Shown here one piece after another: positions 1-18,202 of a stretch of 64,000 nucleotides of DNA (position 1 is the stretch's first letter; each line of letters begins with the position of its first letter). The notes below the pieces were generated by a model that did not search any database, was not told the DNA's origin, and saw nothing but the letters and a program-made list of their open reading frames with translations. The position numbers were made by a program, and so were the translations under genes. Source of the DNA: Gavia stellata (taxonomy: Eukaryota > Chordata > Aves > Gaviiformes > Gaviidae); NCBI RefSeq assembly GCF_030936135.1, contig NW_026777121.1, positions 1,426,001-1,490,000 on the forward strand, written 5' to 3'.

Positions 1-308
1 TAAAGGGAGATTGAGACTTATGGTGTCGCGTTAAAGGAATGCAGTTTCGAAATTTGTCTGTCAGAGTCCCAGGACTTTCACTGACCCATTTATCAGAGCC
101 CCAGCAAGAGGACTTGCACTGAGCAGATGCACAAAAATTGAAATTAGTTATTTTATTGAAAGCGACAGAAACAGATTCGAGATTGCCGTTGATAAATTCA
201 CTAACTACAACAGTGCTACTAATTAAGGGTAATATTGCTAGCAGACTTGATAGTAATACAAGAACCCGGGGATAACTGTCACCCAGAGGGTGAGAGGCGC
301 AGCGCTTA
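1..308 (-). mobile_element. Fragment of a nested retroviral composite (LTR piece, minus strand)
   Basis: Positions 24-308 match, as reverse complement, the 3' part of the LTR at 49594-50396. Positions 1-23 match the retroviral internal sequence that follows that LTR at 50397-50420. The junction between internal sequence and LTR is the same in both places, so these are two inverted copies of one nested insertion. It is a fossil fragment, cut at 308 by another LTR. Confidence 0.75.
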
Positions 309-853
309 TGTTGAAACAAGGTTTAAAAGTAAGAAAGAAAAATGTAGAGAAGACACTTTGTAACAACTGCACCAGTACGTAGACATATTAGAGATAAAGA
401 CTGTCTCCACTGACTCTCTGCTGATAAAGATTGTCTTCACTGACTCTCTGGTAACTAGCAATAATGATTAGCGCAAGGACGAATCGTAGAAAAATAGAAT
501 GGACTGCCAAAATAGTGCCCTAGAGTTAACTTGTCTCATTATAATCTCATTTTAATACTAAAAAACACACCTCCTAGCTAGAGAAGCCCCGACCCAATTT
601 ATCCCCCTACTCTCTGAGCATGCGTGGTGAATTAAAAGAGAACTGTAACTTTAAGATGAAGTAAGAAAAGTATTAACCAATAGTTAATTACGGGTAGCAC
701 CAGTAGGCGTAACTAACTTTGCTAACTGTTTCAAATACCTGTCATGATTTTAACCCTGTGTGCAAGCTTTGTGGAGCAATCCCCTTGCACCCGGCGCCGC
801 AATAAACATGCCTGCTTTATAACTCTGTGTGAGTTGTGAAGTTTGTTTCCGCA
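309..853 (+). mobile_element. LTR fossil abutting the acrosin array
   Basis: The element begins with TGTTGAAACA directly after the interrupted LTR piece and ends near 853 with CA. An AATAAA lies at about 801, followed by a short R/U5-like stretch, which gives plus orientation. Its 5' part resembles the LTR starting near 55487, including a shared TAGACATATTA stretch, so both probably belong to one avian endogenous retrovirus family. The right end abuts acrosin exon-3-like sequence at 859. Family name not assigned. Confidence 0.6.
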
Positions 854-858
854 TGTCA

Positions 859-981
859 CACCCGGTTGCCTCAGCTGGGCCCTGAGGCCCAAGTGTGCAA
901 TATCAAGCAGCTACTGGTTCACGAGCACTACAGTAACATCACGCAGAGGAACGACATCGCCCTGCTGGAACTGGACCGGCC
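859..981 (+). pseudogene. Relic acrosin exon-3 fragment, unit 1
   Basis: This matches the acrosin-like exon 3 from the residues RLPQLGPEAQ to LLELD, including the catalytic-Asp motif NDIALLEL, and then runs into unrelated sequence (PMPSSLQG in the same frame). No upstream splice acceptor remains, because the fragment starts at the array breakpoint. It is a by-product of an old deletion carried along in every unit, not a functional exon. Confidence 0.75.
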
Positions 982-1158
982 AATGCCCTCTAGCCTCCAG
1001 GGACCTAGCCCCGCGCAGCAAATGCAACGCACGGGGCTGGCTCCTGCTTTCCTCCCGTGACTGCCCTGCACTCCAGCATGGGAGCAAGGCTCCACCATAC
1101 AGCTCTAGAAGGTAGACTGAGGAGATGAGGCTGATACAGGATTTACCAAAGCCATGGA

Positions 1159-1753
1159 TGTCGTGGTTTAACCCCAGCTGGCAACTAAGCACCACCCAGC
1201 CACTCGCTCACTCCCCCCAGGTGGGATGGGGGAGAGAATTGGAAGGGTAAAAGTGAGAAAACTCGCGGCTTGAGATAAAGACAGTTCAATAGGTGAAGCA
1301 AAAGCTGTGCAGGCAAGCAAAGCAAAACAAGGAATGCGTTCACTACTTCCCACCGGCAGGCAGGTGTTCAGCCATCTCCAGGAAAGCAGGGCTCCATCAC
1401 GCGTAACGGCTACTTGGGAAGACAAATGCCATCACCCCGCACGTCCCCCCCTTCCTTCTTCTTCCCCCAGCTTTATATGCTGAGCATGACGTCATATGGT
1501 ATGGAATATCCCTTTGGTCAGTGGGGGTCAGCTGTCCCAGCTGTGTCGCCTCCCAACTTTTTGTGCACCCCCAGCCTACTCGCTGGTGGGGCGGTGTGAG
1601 AAGCAGAAAAGGCCTTGACTCTGTGTAAGCACTGCTTAGCAGTAACTAAAACATCCCTGCTTTATCAACACTGTTTCCAGCACAAATCCAAAACACAGCC
1701 CCATACTAGCTACTAAGAAGAAAACTAACGCTACCCCAGCCAAAACCAGCACA
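1159..1753 (+). mobile_element. Solo LTR, unit 1 (595 bp, avian ERVL-like)
   Basis: The element starts TGTCGTGGTTTAACC and ends CCAGCACA, a very common avian LTR type. It is flanked by the 5-bp direct repeat ATGGA (1154-1158 and 1754-1758). The same position at 46780 reads straight through a single ATGGA with no LTR, which confirms the insertion boundaries. Five-base duplications fit an ERVL-type element; the family is inferred from memory. There is no internal viral sequence, so it is a solo LTR fossil. A perfect CRE palindrome TGACGTCA lies at 1487-1494. Confidence 0.88.
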
Positions 1754-2565
1754 ATGGAGAATGGCGTGTGGTGCTGAGAGCGGGAGCATCCTTCTCTGGC
1801 TAGAGCCTAAAATTGCGTGTCCTTGGCCACGCGTACCAGGGGCCACAACTGCCCTTGTCGGTGTTGGCCCAGAACAGCAATGTAACTCATAGACAGCAAG
1901 GACAGGAAGCCTGCCAGAGGCTGTTGCTGTGGCTGACGTAGCCACGATGGCCTGTGCTGCGTCTGCGTTTCACGGGGCTTTGTGCCGGAAGGCTGACACT
2001 GCTTGGGTACGCCTGCCTTAGTTGGCTTGCACATCACTGCTTGCCTGCCACGGCTATAACCAGATTGGCTCTTCAATGCCCAGACATGTGCCTACTGCCT
2101 GGAGCAGTTCTGTTCTCTGGCGTATGCTTTTTGGGAAGGAGCTGGTGGCAAACGGCTGCAGGGAGCAGGGTGGCAGTGAACTTCCCAAAGAGGCTATGAT
2201 GCCCCACTTGGTTTTTTCCTGCCAGCTGTTAGCAGGCAGTGCTCGGAGGCAGGCGCTGCTGCCTGCCACGGGGCCTGCACGCCTTCATCCCACAAGCACA
2301 GCATTCAGTGCTGGGTGTGGGGGGGGCGACTGTCGGGGGCGTCCGATGCCAGCTTCTGCCTCCCCTCCTGCTTGGAACCCCCCCATGTTGCCCCCCCTGC
2401 CCCGAGAGGCCACCACGCCCAGCACCCGGAACCAGCGACTCTGTGACATCAGCCCCGGGACCAAGGGCACCGCGGGCAACGCGAGTACTGCGGGCACTAC
2501 GTCGTTTGCCGCGCTGGTGGCGACGAGCTCTCCGTGCTTGCAGCTGCCACGTGTTGCTGGCAGCG
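1754..2565 (+). promoter_or_regulatory. Upstream region of acrosin-like copy 1
   Basis: These ~810 bases separate the LTR from the start codon and contain no convincing exon. They are expected to hold the core promoter. There is no clear TATA box near the ATG. A CRE-like TGACATCA lies at about 2446, and an ACTACGTCG stretch about 70 bases before the ATG could bind CREB/CREM-type factors, which drive many spermatid genes. The same region exists in each unit and, without the LTR, before the pseudogene at 47551. The promoter assignment is inferred from position only. Confidence 0.4.
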
Positions 2566-5025
<2,460 letters not shown>

Positions 5026-5117
5026 GCAGCAGGATGGACAGGATCCAGTGCAGCCGGCAGCGTACCACCGCCATTTCCTTGGCAGTGCTGAAGGGCTGAA
5101 GCTGACTCAGTTCTTCC

Positions 5118-5123
5118 AATAAA
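5118..5123 (+). promoter_or_regulatory. Poly(A) signal AATAAA of copy 1
   Basis: A canonical AATAAA lies ~93 bases after the stop codon, at the position expected for a short 3' untranslated region. It is conserved at the same place in copies 2-4 (10798, 16477, 22162) and in the pseudogene flank at 48356. Copy 5 lacks it because the array ends first. Confidence 0.75.
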
Positions 5124-6300
5124 ATTGCCAATTTTCACAGCTAACCGTGCTTCAGTCCGATTCAGTCTCCTGGGCAAGGCAAGGACTTCCACGCCCGGCG
5201 CCTGCAAAACGAGGCCGCAGGCAGTCAAGTAGGGCACAAAGGGCAAGAGCCACTCAAAAGGGCTGAAACCGTGCCTGGTCAGAGAGGAGGGTGCTCAGAG
5301 CCAGCGTGAGATGGAGAAGACTGGCACACTGTGGCTAGAACGAGGATAGGAAAAAAATGATGGGACATGCAGACGACTTTGGGGGTGTGCATTAAGGCAC
5401 ACAAGCTGCCGACTAGGGCCTGGCGTAAGCCTTAGCTCACTGAACGGCCTGTGCGAAACTCCTGAGCGTGACAAGAGAAATTGCTGACCGTAGCGAACAG
5501 ACTGAGCAGCTGACAGGAGTTACAGTGCCATGAGGAAGAGCCAGATTTCACGGGTAGTTGAGGGGGATTGGTGTGAGAGGTGGCCCCACTTCACAGATAA
5601 CTGAAGGGAGAGTTGGGTTCATTTTGGGGAGAGGAATCTGGCAGGGCCAGCAGTACCCAGGAAACCCCATCAGTAATGCCGTGGAAGTCCAAGGTGACCT
5701 AGCTAAGAGCACCTGCAACACCAAATCCGTTCACAGATGTAGCAAACCTGGGAGCAAGGGGGGAAAAAGAAGCAAGGGGCTAGGTCCCTTGTTTGGGAGG
5801 AGACAAGGGCAGAGAAAGAGGCGTTGAGGAAGATGAGGGGGATGTATAAGCACGGAAAATGGAGGGAAGGGGGTGGGGAATCAAGGAGCTAGGCGCACAT
5901 AAGCCAACTTGTTTGCTTCTTTGACTCAGCCCAGCGCCTAATCCCCACAGTCCGCCCTACCTTCTTTCTGAGAGCGCTCCCAAATCCTTTTCTGTGTGGC
6001 CTCACTCTGTACCCAGTGGGGGGGTGGGGGGTGGGTCCAGGGGCCTGGCTGCTAGCAATGGCAGAAGGGAACTCTGGTCACAGGGACCCAGCGGTTGGAG
6101 ACACCAAGTGTCTAGGGCCAGCTACTGGTGGGAGCACTGGCTGCGCGGGCAAGTTGCTCTTGAGCTTGAAGCTGGACTAGTTCACGAGCAAGAGGAGATA
6201 CAGAGCTGGAAAGACCCAAAGTCTGTGCCAACCACTGGGTAAGTAGTTTGACATCCAGCCACGGATTTTAGTTGAACTTACTTCCCTTGCTAATATTTAA
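5124..6300 (+). other. 3' flank of copy 1; no gene seen
   Basis: About 1.2 kb of unit sequence without a supportable gene. It holds a G-rich purine stretch (~5750-5880) with a GGGGTG run that varies in length between units, and a second G-run near 6020. The same flank follows the pseudogene at 48362-49590, so it predates the array. Confidence 0.6.
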
Positions 6301-6661
6301 GGCACTGGGAGAAGGCTGGGCTTGTGCCACTGCTTTCTAGCAGCCTCCAGCTTGACATTCCTTGTGCCTAAGGCGTGCCAGGGCACTCGCACCATCCCTA
6401 GGGCTGCTTTCCCCTTTCCATTATGAAGCAGGAGGCAGGGAACTGCTGGGCTGCTGCAGCACATGGCTCCGTTTCCTCTGACCCCTCTCTCCCTCTGCCT
6501 TCCCGGCACATCACCATGTGGCACGTGGTGATCGGGGCCACCCGGTTGCCTCAGCTGGGCCCTGAGGCCCAAGTGTGCAATATCAAGCAGCTACTGGTTC
6601 ACGAGCACTACAGTAACATCACGCAGAGGAACGACATCGCCCTGCTGGAACTGGACCGGCC
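6301..6661 (+). pseudogene. Relic intron-2/exon-3 fragment, unit 2
   Basis: Positions 6301-6505 match the 3' part of acrosin-like intron 2, and 6506-6661 match exon 3 (ITMWHVVIGATRLPQLG to LLELD) before homology stops. The acceptor AG seen at real exon 3 is altered here (CCCG instead of CCAG), and the Pro-Val-Gln end of the exon and its donor are missing. Its intron shares the CCATTATGAAGCAG variant with the partial gene at 45158, so it descends from that gene type. Confidence 0.82.
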
Positions 6662-6838
6662 AATGCCCTCTAGCCTCCAGGGACCTAGCCCCGCGCAGCA
6701 AATGCAACGCACGGGGCTGGCTCCTGCTTTCCTCCCGTGACTGCCCTGCACTCCAGCATGGGAGCAAGGCTCCACCATACAGCTCTAGAAGGTAGACTGA
6801 GGAGATGAGGCTGATACAGGATTTACCAAAGCCATGGA

Positions 6839-7433
6839 TGTCGTGGTTTAACCCCAGCTGGCAACTAAGCACCACCCAGCCACTCGCTCACTCCCCCCAG
6901 GTGGGATGGGGGAGAGAATTGGAAGGGTAAAAGTGAGAAAACTCGCGGCTTGAGATAAAGACAGTTCAATAGGTGAAGCAAAAGCTGTGCAGGCAAGCAA
7001 AGCAAAACAAGGAATGCGTTCACTACTTCCCACCGGCAGGCAGGTGTTCAGCCATCTCCAGGAAAGCAGGGCTCCATCACGCGTAACGGCTACTTGGGAA
7101 GACAAATGCCATCACCCCGCACGTCCCCCCCTTCCTTCTTCTTCCCCCAGCTTTATATGCTGAGCATGACGTCATATGGTATGGAATATCCCTTTGGTCA
7201 GTGGGGGTCAGCTGTCCCAGCTGTGTCGCCTCCCAACTTTTTGTGCACCCCCAGCCTACTCGCTGGTGGGGCGGTGTGAGAAGCAGAAAAGGCCTTGACT
7301 CTGTGTAAGCACTGCTTAGCAGTAACTAAAACATCCCTGCTTTATCAACACTGTTTCCAGCACAAATCCAAAACACAGCCCCATACTAGCTACTAAGAAG
7401 AAAACTAACGCTACCCCAGCCAAAACCAGCACA
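6839..7433 (+). mobile_element. Solo LTR, unit 2
   Basis: This is the unit-2 copy of the 595-bp LTR, with the same ATGGA flanks and the same site, so it arose by duplication of the unit rather than by a new insertion. It keeps the perfect TGACGTCA and the TTATATGC stretch seen in unit 1. Confidence 0.88.
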
Positions 7434-8245
7434 ATGGAGAATGGCGTGTGGTGCTGAGAGCGGGAGCATCCTTCTCTGGCTAGAGCCTAAAATTGCGTGT
7501 CCTTGGCCACGCGTACCAGGGGCCACAACTGCCCTTGTCGGTGTTGGCCCAGAACAGCAACGTAACTCATAGACAGCAAGGACAGGAAGCCTGCCAGAGG
7601 CTGTTGCTGTGGCTGACGTAGCCACGATGGCCTGTGCTGCGTCTGCGTTTCACGGGGCTTTGTGCCGGAAGGCTGACACTGCTTGGGTACGCCTGCCTTA
7701 GTTGGCTTGCACATCACTGCTTGCCTGCCGCGGCTATAACCAGATTGGCTCTTCAATGCCCAGACATGTGCCTACTGCCTGGAGCAGTTCTGTTCTCTGG
7801 CGTATGCTTTTTGGGAAGGAGCTGGTGGCAAACGGCTGCAGGGAGCAGGGTGGCAGTGAACTTCCCAAAGAGGCTATGATGCCCCACTTGGTTTTTTCCT
7901 GCCAGCTGTTAGCAGGCAGTGCTCGGAGGCAGGCGCTGCTGCCTGCCACGGGGCCTGCACGCCTTCATCCCACAAGCACAGCATTCAGTGCTGGGTGTGG
8001 GGGGGGCGACTGTCGGGGGCGTCCGATGCCAGCTTCTGCCTCCCCTCCTGCTTGGAACCCCCCCATGTTGCCCCCCCTGCCCCGAGAGGCCACCACGCCC
8101 AGCACCCGGAACCAGCGACTCTGTGACATCAGCCCCGGGACCAAGGGCACCGCGGGCAACACGAGTACTGCGGGCACTACGTCGTTTGCCGCGCTGGTGG
8201 CGACGAGCTCTCCGTGCTTGCAGCTGCCACGTGTTGCTGGCAGCG

Positions 8246-10705
<2,460 letters not shown>

Positions 10706-11980
10706 GCAGCAGGATGGACAGGATCCAGTGCAGCCGGCAGCGTACCACCGCCATTTCCTTGGCAGTGCTGAAGGGCTGAAGGTGACTCAGTTCTTCCAAT
10801 AAAATTGCCAATTTTCACAGCTAACCGTGCTTCAGTCCGATTCAGTCTCCCGGGCAAGGCAAGGACTTCCACGCCCGGCGCCTGCAAAACGAGGCCGCAG
10901 GCAGTCAAGTAGGGCACAAAGGGAAAGAGCCACTCAAAAGGGCTGAAACCGTGCCTGGTCAGAGAGGAGGGTGCTCAGAGCCAGCGTGAGATGGAGAAGA
11001 CTGGCACACTGTGGCTAGAACGAGGATAGGGAAAAAATGATGGGACATGCAGACGACTTTGGGGGTGTGCATTAAGGCACACAAGCTGCCGACTAGGGCC
11101 TGGCGTAAGCCTTAGCTCACTGAACGGCCTGTGCGAAACTCCTGAGCGTGACAAGAGAAATTGCTGACCGTAGCGAACAGACTGAGCAGCTGACAGGAGT
11201 TACAGTGCCATGAGGAAGAGCCAGATTTCACGGGTAGTTGAGGGGGATTGATGGGAGAGGTGGCCCCACTTCACAGATAACTGAAGGGAGAGTTGGGCTC
11301 ATTTTGGGGAGAGGAATCTGGCAGGGCCAGCAGTACCCAGGAAACCCCATCAGTAATGCCGTGGAAGTCCAAGGTGACCTAGCTAAGAGCACCTGCAACA
11401 CCAAATCCGTTCACAGATGTAGCAAACCTGGGAGCAAGGGGGGAAAAAGAAGCAAGGGGCTAGGTCCCTTGTTTGGGAGGAGACAAGGGCAGAGAAAGAG
11501 GCGTTGAGGAAGATGAGGGGGATGTATAAGCACGGAAAATGGAGGGAAGGGGGTGGGGAATCAAGGAGCTAGGTGCACATAAGCCAACTTGTTTGCTTCT
11601 TTGACTCAGCCCAGCGCCTAATCCCCACAGTCCGTCCCACCTTCTTTCTGAGAGCGCTCCCAAATCCTTTTCTGTGTGGCCTCACTCTGTACCCAGTGGG
11701 GGGGTGGGGGGTGGGTCCAGGGGCCTGGCTGCTAGCAATGGCAGAAGGGAACTCTGGTCACAGGGACCCAGCGGTTGGAGACACCAAGTGTCTAGGGCCA
11801 GCTACTGGTGGGAGCACTGGCTGCGCGGGCAAGTTGCTCTTGAGCTTGAAGCTGGGCTAGTTCATGAGCAAGAGGAGATACAGAGCTGGAAAGACCCAAG
11901 GTCTGTGCCAACCACTGGGTAAGTAGTTTGACATCCAGCCACGGATTTTAGTGGAACTTACTTCCCTTGCTAATATTTAA
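10706..11980 (+). other. 3' flank of copy 2; no gene seen
   Basis: Equivalent to the copy 1 flank and carrying the shorter GGGGTG run. The poly(A) signal is at 10798-10803. Nothing else in it supports a gene. Confidence 0.6.
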
Positions 11981-12340
11981 GGCACTGGGAGAAGGCTGGG
12001 ATGTGCCACTGCTTTCTAGCAGCCTCCAGCTCGACATTCCTTGTGCCTAAGGCGTGCCAGGGCACTCGCACCCTCCCTAGGGCTGCTTTCCCCTTTCCAT
12101 TATGAAGCAGGAGGCAGGGAACTGCTGGGCTGCTGCAGCACATGGCTCCGCTCCCTCTGACCCCTCTCTCCCTCTGCCTTCCTGGCACATCACCATGTGG
12201 CACGTGGTGATCGGGGCCACCCGGTTGACTCAGCTGGGCCCTGAGGCCCAAGTGCGCAATATCAAGCGGCTACTGGTTCACGAGCACTACAGTAACATCA
12301 CGCAGAGGAACGACATCGCCCTGCTGGAACCGGACCGGCC
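11981..12340 (+). pseudogene. Relic intron-2/exon-3 fragment, unit 3
   Basis: Same relic as in unit 2, with the exon part at 12185-12340. It reads RLTQLG and VRNIKR where units 1 and 2 have RLPQLG and VCNIKQ, so units 3-5 form a subgroup. The acceptor position reads CCTG rather than CCAG, so it is not a usable exon. Confidence 0.8.
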
Positions 12341-12517
12341 AATGCCCTCTAGCCTCCAGGGACCTAGCCCCGCGCAGCAAACGCAACACACGGGGCTGGC
12401 TCCTGCTTTCCTCCCGTGACTGCCCTGCACTCCAGCATGGGAGCAAGGCTCCACCATACAGCTCTAGAAGGTAGACTGAGGAGATGAGGCTGATACAGGA
12501 TTTACCAAAGCCATGGA

Positions 12518-13112
12518 TGTCGTGGTTTAACCCCAGTTGGCAACTAAGCACCACCCAGCCACTCGCTCACTCCCCCCGGGTGGGATGGGGGAGAGAATTG
12601 GAAGGGTAAAAGTGAGAAAACTCGCGGCTTGAGATAAAGACAGTTCAATAGGTGAAGCAAAAGCTGCGCAGGCAAGCAAAGCAAAACAAGGAATGCGTTC
12701 ACTACTTCCCACCGGCAGGCAGGTGTTCAGCCATCTCCAGGAAAGCAGGGCTCCATCACGCGTAACGGCTACTTGGGAAGACAAATGCCATCACCCCGCA
12801 CGTCCCCCCCTTCCTTCTTCTTCCCCCAGCTTTCTATGCTGAGCATGACGTCCTATGGTATGGAATATCCCTTTGGTCAGTTGGGGTCAGCTGTCCCAGC
12901 TGTGTCGCCTCCCAACTTTTTGTGCACCCCCAGCCTACTCGCTGGTGGGGCGGTGTGAGAAGCAGAAAAGCCCTTGACTCTGTGTAAGCACTGCTTAGCA
13001 GTAACTAAAACATCCCTGCTTTATCAACACTGTTTCCAGCACAAATCCAAAACACAGCCCCATACTAGCTACTAAGAAGAAAACTAACGCTACCCCAGCC
13101 AAAACCAGCACA
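12518..13112 (+). mobile_element. Solo LTR, unit 3
   Basis: Duplicate of the unit LTR with ATGGA flanks and 595 bp. The CRE-like site seen in units 1 and 2 is altered in this copy (TGACGTCC). Confidence 0.87.
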
Positions 13113-13924
13113 ATGGAGAATGGCGTGTGGTGCTGAGAGCGGGAGCATCCTTCTCTGGCTAGAGCCTAAAATTGCGTGTCCTTGGCCACGCGTACCAGGG
13201 GCCACAACTGCCCTTGTCGGTGTTGGCCCAGAACAGCAACGTAACTCATAGACAGCAAGGACAGGAAGCCTGCCAGAGGCTGTTGCTGTGGCTGACGTAG
13301 CCACGATGGCCTGTGCTGCGTCTGCGTTTCACGGGGCTTTGTGCCGGAAGGCTGACACTGCTTGGGTACGCCTGCCTTAGTTGGCTTGCACATCACTGCT
13401 TGCCTGCCGCGGCTATAACCAGATTGGCTCTTCAATGCCCAGACGTGTGCCTAGTGCCTGGAGCAGTTCTGTTCTCTGGCGTATGCTTTTTGGGAAGGAG
13501 CTGCTGGCAAACGGCTGCAGGGAGCAGGGTGGCAGTGAACTTCCCAAAGAGGCTATGATGCCCCACTTGGTTTTTTCCTGCCAGCTGTTAGCAGGCAGTG
13601 CTCGGAGGCAGGCGCTGCTGCCTGCCACGGGGCCTGCACGCCTTCATCCCACAAGCACAGCATTCAGTGCTGGGTGCGGGGGGAGCGACTGTCGGGGGCG
13701 TCCGATGCCAGCTTCTGCCTCCCCTCCTGCTTGGAACCCCCCCATGTTGCCCCCCCTGCCCCGAGAGGCCACCACGCCCAGCACCCGGAACCAGCGACTC
13801 TGTGACATCAGCCCCGGGACCAAGGGCACCGCGGGCAACGCGAGTACTGCGGGCACTACGTCGTTTGCCGCGCTGGTGGCGACGAGCTCTCCGTGCTTGC
13901 AGCTGCCACGTGTTGCTGGCAGCG

Positions 13925-16384
<2,460 letters not shown>

Positions 16385-17665
16385 GCAGCAGGATGGACAG
16401 GATCCAGTGCAGCCGGCAGCGTACCACCGCCATTTCCTTGGCAGTGCTGAAGGGCTGAAGCTGACTCAGTTCTTCCAATAAAATTGCCAATTTTCACAGC
16501 TAACCGTGCTTCAGTCCGATTCAGTCTCCCGGGCAAGGCAAGGACTTCCACGCCCGGCGCCTGCAAAACGAGGCCGCAGGCAGTCAAGTAGGGCACAAAG
16601 GGAAAGAGCCACTCAAAAGGGCTGAAACCGTGCCTGGTCAGAGAGGAGGGTGCTCAGAGCCAGCGTGAGATGGAGAAGACTGGCACACTGTGGCTAGAAC
16701 GAGGATAGGGAAAAAATGATGGGACATGCAGACGACTTTGGGGGTGTGCATTAAGGCACACAAGCTGCCGACTAGGGCCTGGCGTAAGCCTTAGCTCACT
16801 GAACGGCCTGTGCGAAACTCCTGAGCATGACAAGAGAAATTGCTGACCGTAGCGAACAGACTGAGCAGCTGACAGGAGTTACAATGCCATGAGGAAGAGC
16901 CAGATTTCACGGGTAGTTGAGGGGGATTGATGGGAGAGGTGGCCCCACTTCACAGATAACTGAAGGGAGAGTTGGGCTCATTTTGGGGAGAGGAATCTGG
17001 CAGGGCCAGCAGTACCCAGGAAACCCCATCAGTAATGCCGTGGAAGTCCAAGGTGACCTAGCTAAGAGCACCTGCAACACCAAATCCGTTCACAGATGTA
17101 GCAAACCTGGGAGCAAGGGGGGAAAAAGAAGCAAGGGGCTAGGTCCCTTGTTTGGGAGGAGACAAGGGCAGAGAAAGAGGCGTTGAGGAAGATGAGGGGG
17201 ATGTATAAGCACGGAAAATGGAGGGAAGGGGGTGGGGGTGGGGAATCAAGGAGCTAGGTGCACATAAGCCAACTTGTTTGCTTCTTTGACTCAGCCCAGC
17301 GCCTAATCCCCACAGTCCGTCCCACCTTCTTTCTGAGAGCGCTCCCAAATCCTTTTCTGTGTGGCCTCACTCTGTACCCAGTGGGGGGGTGGGGGGTGGG
17401 TCCAGGGGCCTGGCTGCTAGCAATGGCAGAAGGGAACTCTGGTCACAGGGACCCAGCGGTTGGAGACACCAAGTGTCTAGGGCCAGCTACTGGTGGGAGC
17501 ACTGGCTGCGCGGGCAAGTTGCTCTTGAGCTTGAAGCTGGGCTAGTTCATGAGCAAGAGGAGATACAGAGCTGGAAAGACCCAAGGTCTGTGCCAACCAC
17601 TGGGTAAGTAGTTTGACATCCAGCCACGGATTTTAGTTGAACTTACTTCCCTTGCTAATATTTAA
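16385..17665 (+). other. 3' flank of copy 3; no gene seen
   Basis: As for copies 1 and 2, but the G-rich run near 17230 has one more GGGGGT-like repeat, which accounts for most of the longer period here. No gene seen. Confidence 0.6.
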
Positions 17666-18025
17666 GGCACTGGGAGAAGGCTGGGATGTGCCACTGCTTT
17701 CTAGCAGCCTCCAGCTCGACATTCCTTGTGCCTAAGGCGTGCCAGGGCACTCGCACCCTCCCTAGGGCTGCTTTCCCCTTTCCATTATGAAGCAGGAGGC
17801 AGGGAACTGCTGGGCTGCTGCAGCACATGGCTCCGCTCCCTCTGACCCCTCTCTCCCTCTGCCTTCCCGGCACATCACCATGTGGCACGTGGTGATCGGG
17901 GCCACCCGGTTGACTCAGCTGGGCCCTGAGGCCCAAGTGCGCAATATCAAGCGGCTACTGGTTCACGAGCACTACAGTAACATCACGCAGAGGAACGACA
18001 TCGCCCTGCTGGAACCGGACCGGCC
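17666..18025 (+). pseudogene. Relic intron-2/exon-3 fragment, unit 4
   Basis: Exon part at 17870-18025. Same subgroup as unit 3 (RLTQLG, VRNIKR, LLEPDR), with the acceptor AG replaced by CCCG. Confidence 0.8.
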
Positions 18026-18202
18026 AATGCCCTCTAGCCTCCAGGGACCTAGCCCCGCGCAGCAAACGCAACGCACGGGGCTGGCTCCTGCTTTCCTCCC
18101 GTGACTGCCCTGCACTCCAGCATGGGAGCAAGGCTCCACCATACAGCTCTAGAAGGTAGACTGAGGAGATGAGGCTGATACAGGATTTACCAAAGCCATG
18201 GA

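Noticed and set aside
862-1060. Exon-3-like fragments in each spacer as real alternative exons
   Set aside because: Acceptors are lost and homology stops inside the exon, so a functional alternative exon is unlikely.
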